Part shown: positions 62,351 through 64,000 of the stretch, piece after piece
Layout of the letters: each line of letters starts with the position of its first letter
Position numbering within the stretch: position 1 is the stretch's first letter
Translations under genes and position numbers: made by a program
Origin: Trichobilharzia regenti
Taxonomy: Eukaryota > Platyhelminthes > Trematoda > Strigeidida > Schistosomatidae
DNA: 64,000 nt
NCBI GenBank assembly: GCA_944472135.2
Contig: OX235265.1
Location: 92,536,984 to 92,600,983, forward strand
Direction of reading: 5' to 3'
Notes under the pieces: generated by a model
The model's database searches: none
What the model saw: the letters and a program-made list of their open reading frames with translations, nothing else
What the model was told of the DNA's origin: nothing

Positions 62351-62439
62351 CAAACCAAACTATAGAATATATATATATACTAACTGACCACTATCCGCTC
62401 AATGTGACAATTTGGGGCTATAGATTGTTTTTGTCTAAC

Positions 62440-62600
62440 TTTCGCCAAACCACGATGAAAGATGTTTCAATAACACTTTGTCTAAGCTGTCTAGTAGTAC
62501 ACTCAAAATAACTGTTAACGCAGGTATAGTTGAATTGATAAATGCAAATAGATGTCGTATAACTATCTAGTTTGCATCCAAATCATTCGTCAGTTAGAGA
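62440..62600 (-). pseudogene. PLE GIY-YIG fragment
   Basis: The minus-strand reading SICIYQFNYTCVNSYFECTT then RQLRQSVIETS matches the GIY-YIG region of PLE-3 (MCIHKFNCSCGESYIGRTTR). YIG has become YFE and the first Cys is lost. Confidence 0.55.
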
Positions 62601-62689
62601 ACGAGAAACATGCGTTTGCTGAGTAAAACATTCTTCGCATACTCCTTAAAAGTCTATGGAACAAAATCTGACTTGACAAACCACCATTG

Positions 62690-63972
62690 AATTGTGATGA
62701 TCAAATCGCAACTCCACGCATCGCTGCCATCGGATGAAGAATAGAATAACATTCAAATTCCTCACTTCCTCAAATTTACTGACTTTGAAAAGGTCTTCGA
62801 CAGACAGCGTTGATCGAGAAGTAATTTGGAAACTACTTCAACACTATGGCGTTTAGTGTCCAGGTCTGCATCAACCTTGATCAACAGCTGGCTATGTGAC
62901 AATGCCACGCGTCAGGTGATTCACAACCGAAAACTCAGCCAGGCTTTTGAAATGAATACAGGAGTAAGACAAGGCTGGCTATCTATTATCACCGACACAC
63001 ACACACCTGATATCTATGATCGGCCTGCAAAATTTGGGCTACCGATATCACATGCTGAAAATTCCATACTAGTACCAAAAATATGGTGTGGAATCAAGCT
63101 GTAATCAATCTGTTAACTGTGGTGGACTGGATTATGCGTCACACTGTGCACTGGGAGTGAGAAAACAGGAATACGCTGGACCACCGATAATACGACTTCA
63201 GAAGATGATATATGTTTAATGTCACACAAATCCAAAGGCTTACAGGCAAAAACCAACAAACTGGCTGAATATAAATAGGCAGTGAAGACAGAATTGCAGG
63301 TAAACATAGAGAAGAGGGAGGTGACGAAGGATAACCAACCAACAGCGACAACGAACCGCAGGTGGAATGGATGAAGATGTCAATGCTGACTAGGAGAAGA
63401 GAGACAAGATGCAAATTTACCAATTTGCAGTCTGTTTGGAAATCTTTGTGCACTGCACTCAGCATCAAGAACAGCATTCAGATTTTCAAAACAAACGTGA
63501 AGTCAGTCAGTTCCTTTATACTGGTCAGAAAGTTGCACGGAGTATCTGGAAAAGCACTTCCAATAAGCTAGAAGCTTTCTTCAACAGCTACCCACTTCGC
63601 GGGCTCCATACTGAAGGTCACATGACCAGTGGGCAGGCCGGCCGGTCAGAAACAATTAGCAGCATGAAACTCTGACTGGAAACAAACCAACCAAGAGCAG
63701 ATTGCTCAACGAATATGTAAGAGAAAACGGAGATGGGTGGAGCATACGCTAAGGAGGCTGTCGAGTGACATCACGCACAATGCAGGCCATTGTTCAGGTG
63801 ATACCCAGTGGGAAGCGACGGGTGGTGACAGAGAGATCATGTGGCATGCAGGGGACGGAAGATTATGGGCAGTCTTCGACCCAATTGAAGAGGATAGTAG
63901 AAAAAAGAACAACATGGAGATGTGTTGTTAAAGCACTATGTTCAACTCGGAACTAAAGGGAATAATAATAGT
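62690..63972 (+). pseudogene. RTE LINE, decayed, with SINE-E tail insertion
   Basis: RT motif A region (TDFEKVFDRQR-like with a small duplication, about 62776-62815), NATRQVIHNRKLSQAFEMNT, GVRQGWLS, then an insertion (62995-63105), then WTTDNTTSEDDICLM-like where FADD should be, LLYTGQKVARSIW-like, and KWRW-like (agaaaacggagatgggtgga) to the end aaagcactatgttcaactcg with an (AAT)n tail at 63960-63977. Its closest relatives here are 12245 and 43245. Confidence 0.75.
62995..63105 (+). repeat. SINE-E tail inserted in RTE
   Basis: The line cacctgatatctatgatcgg, then gggctaccgatatcacatgc, tgaaaattccatactagtac and tggaatcaagctgtaatca matches the 3' part of SINE-E at 50645-50750. The surrounding RTE motif (ctatctattatcacc before, gtggtggactggattatgcg after) is interrupted here, so this is an insertion lacking the tRNA head. 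Confidence 0.75.
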
Positions 63973-64000
63973 AATAATTCAAGCTTCATCACTTTGGACA

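Overview
The window looks like a stretch of schistosome (Schistosoma, blood fluke) nuclear genome. It is AT-rich, has almost no dense coding, and is packed with retroelements typical of that genus: RTE-clade LINEs of the SR2 type with (AAT)n tails, CR1/Jockey-type LINEs, Penelope-like elements (PLEs) with GIY-YIG endonucleases, a Ty3/gypsy LTR element, a dead Merlin transposase, and tRNA-derived SINEs of the S-malpha type carrying a hammerhead ribozyme. I cannot name the species. Layout: 1-1.4 kb is an RTE reverse transcriptase open to the left edge. 1.9-5.2 kb (minus) is the one long host-like ORF, 1089 codons. 5.4-6.6 kb holds RTE endonuclease and 3' fragments. 7.1-12.0 kb is a minus-strand CR1-type LINE split by a PLE fold-back with 479-bp arms. 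12.2-18 kb holds an RTE relic, S-malpha SINEs, a 96-bp palindrome and a PLE with inverted hammerhead-bearing ends. 18.5-24.7 kb holds a PLE, a Merlin relic and an inverted PLE pair. 26.2-33.8 kb is a gypsy element (LTR, gag, pol, integrase) with a CR1-type LINE inserted into it and a truncated 3' LTR. 35-44 kb is an RTE graveyard with SINEs and a third CR1-type LINE. 44.8-49.7 kb is a PLE cluster with inverted ends and a solo LTR. 50.6-53.4 kb contains two probable host exons on the minus strand, one Ig-like and one Gln/Asn-rich. 53.5-64 kb is SINE clusters, a solo LTR, a PLE end and RTE relics. The most striking theme is hammerhead ribozymes and hammerhead-like relics in many unrelated repeats: at least three tRNA-headed SINE families and at least four PLE terminus types. 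In these I can trace the CUGANGA and GAAA core boxes and, in several, complementary stems I, II or III. One S-malpha copy (13.85 kb) and two PLE types (11.76 and 14.53 kb) look complete enough to be catalytic; most others are decayed. A second theme is SINE/LINE partnership: one SINE family ends like the CR1-type LINE, another shares both 5' leader and 3' tail with the RTE LINE. All function statements are read from sequence and family knowledge; no database search was possible. Family letters (SINE-B, -C, -D, -E; repeat F; PLE-1 to PLE-4) are local labels for this window only.
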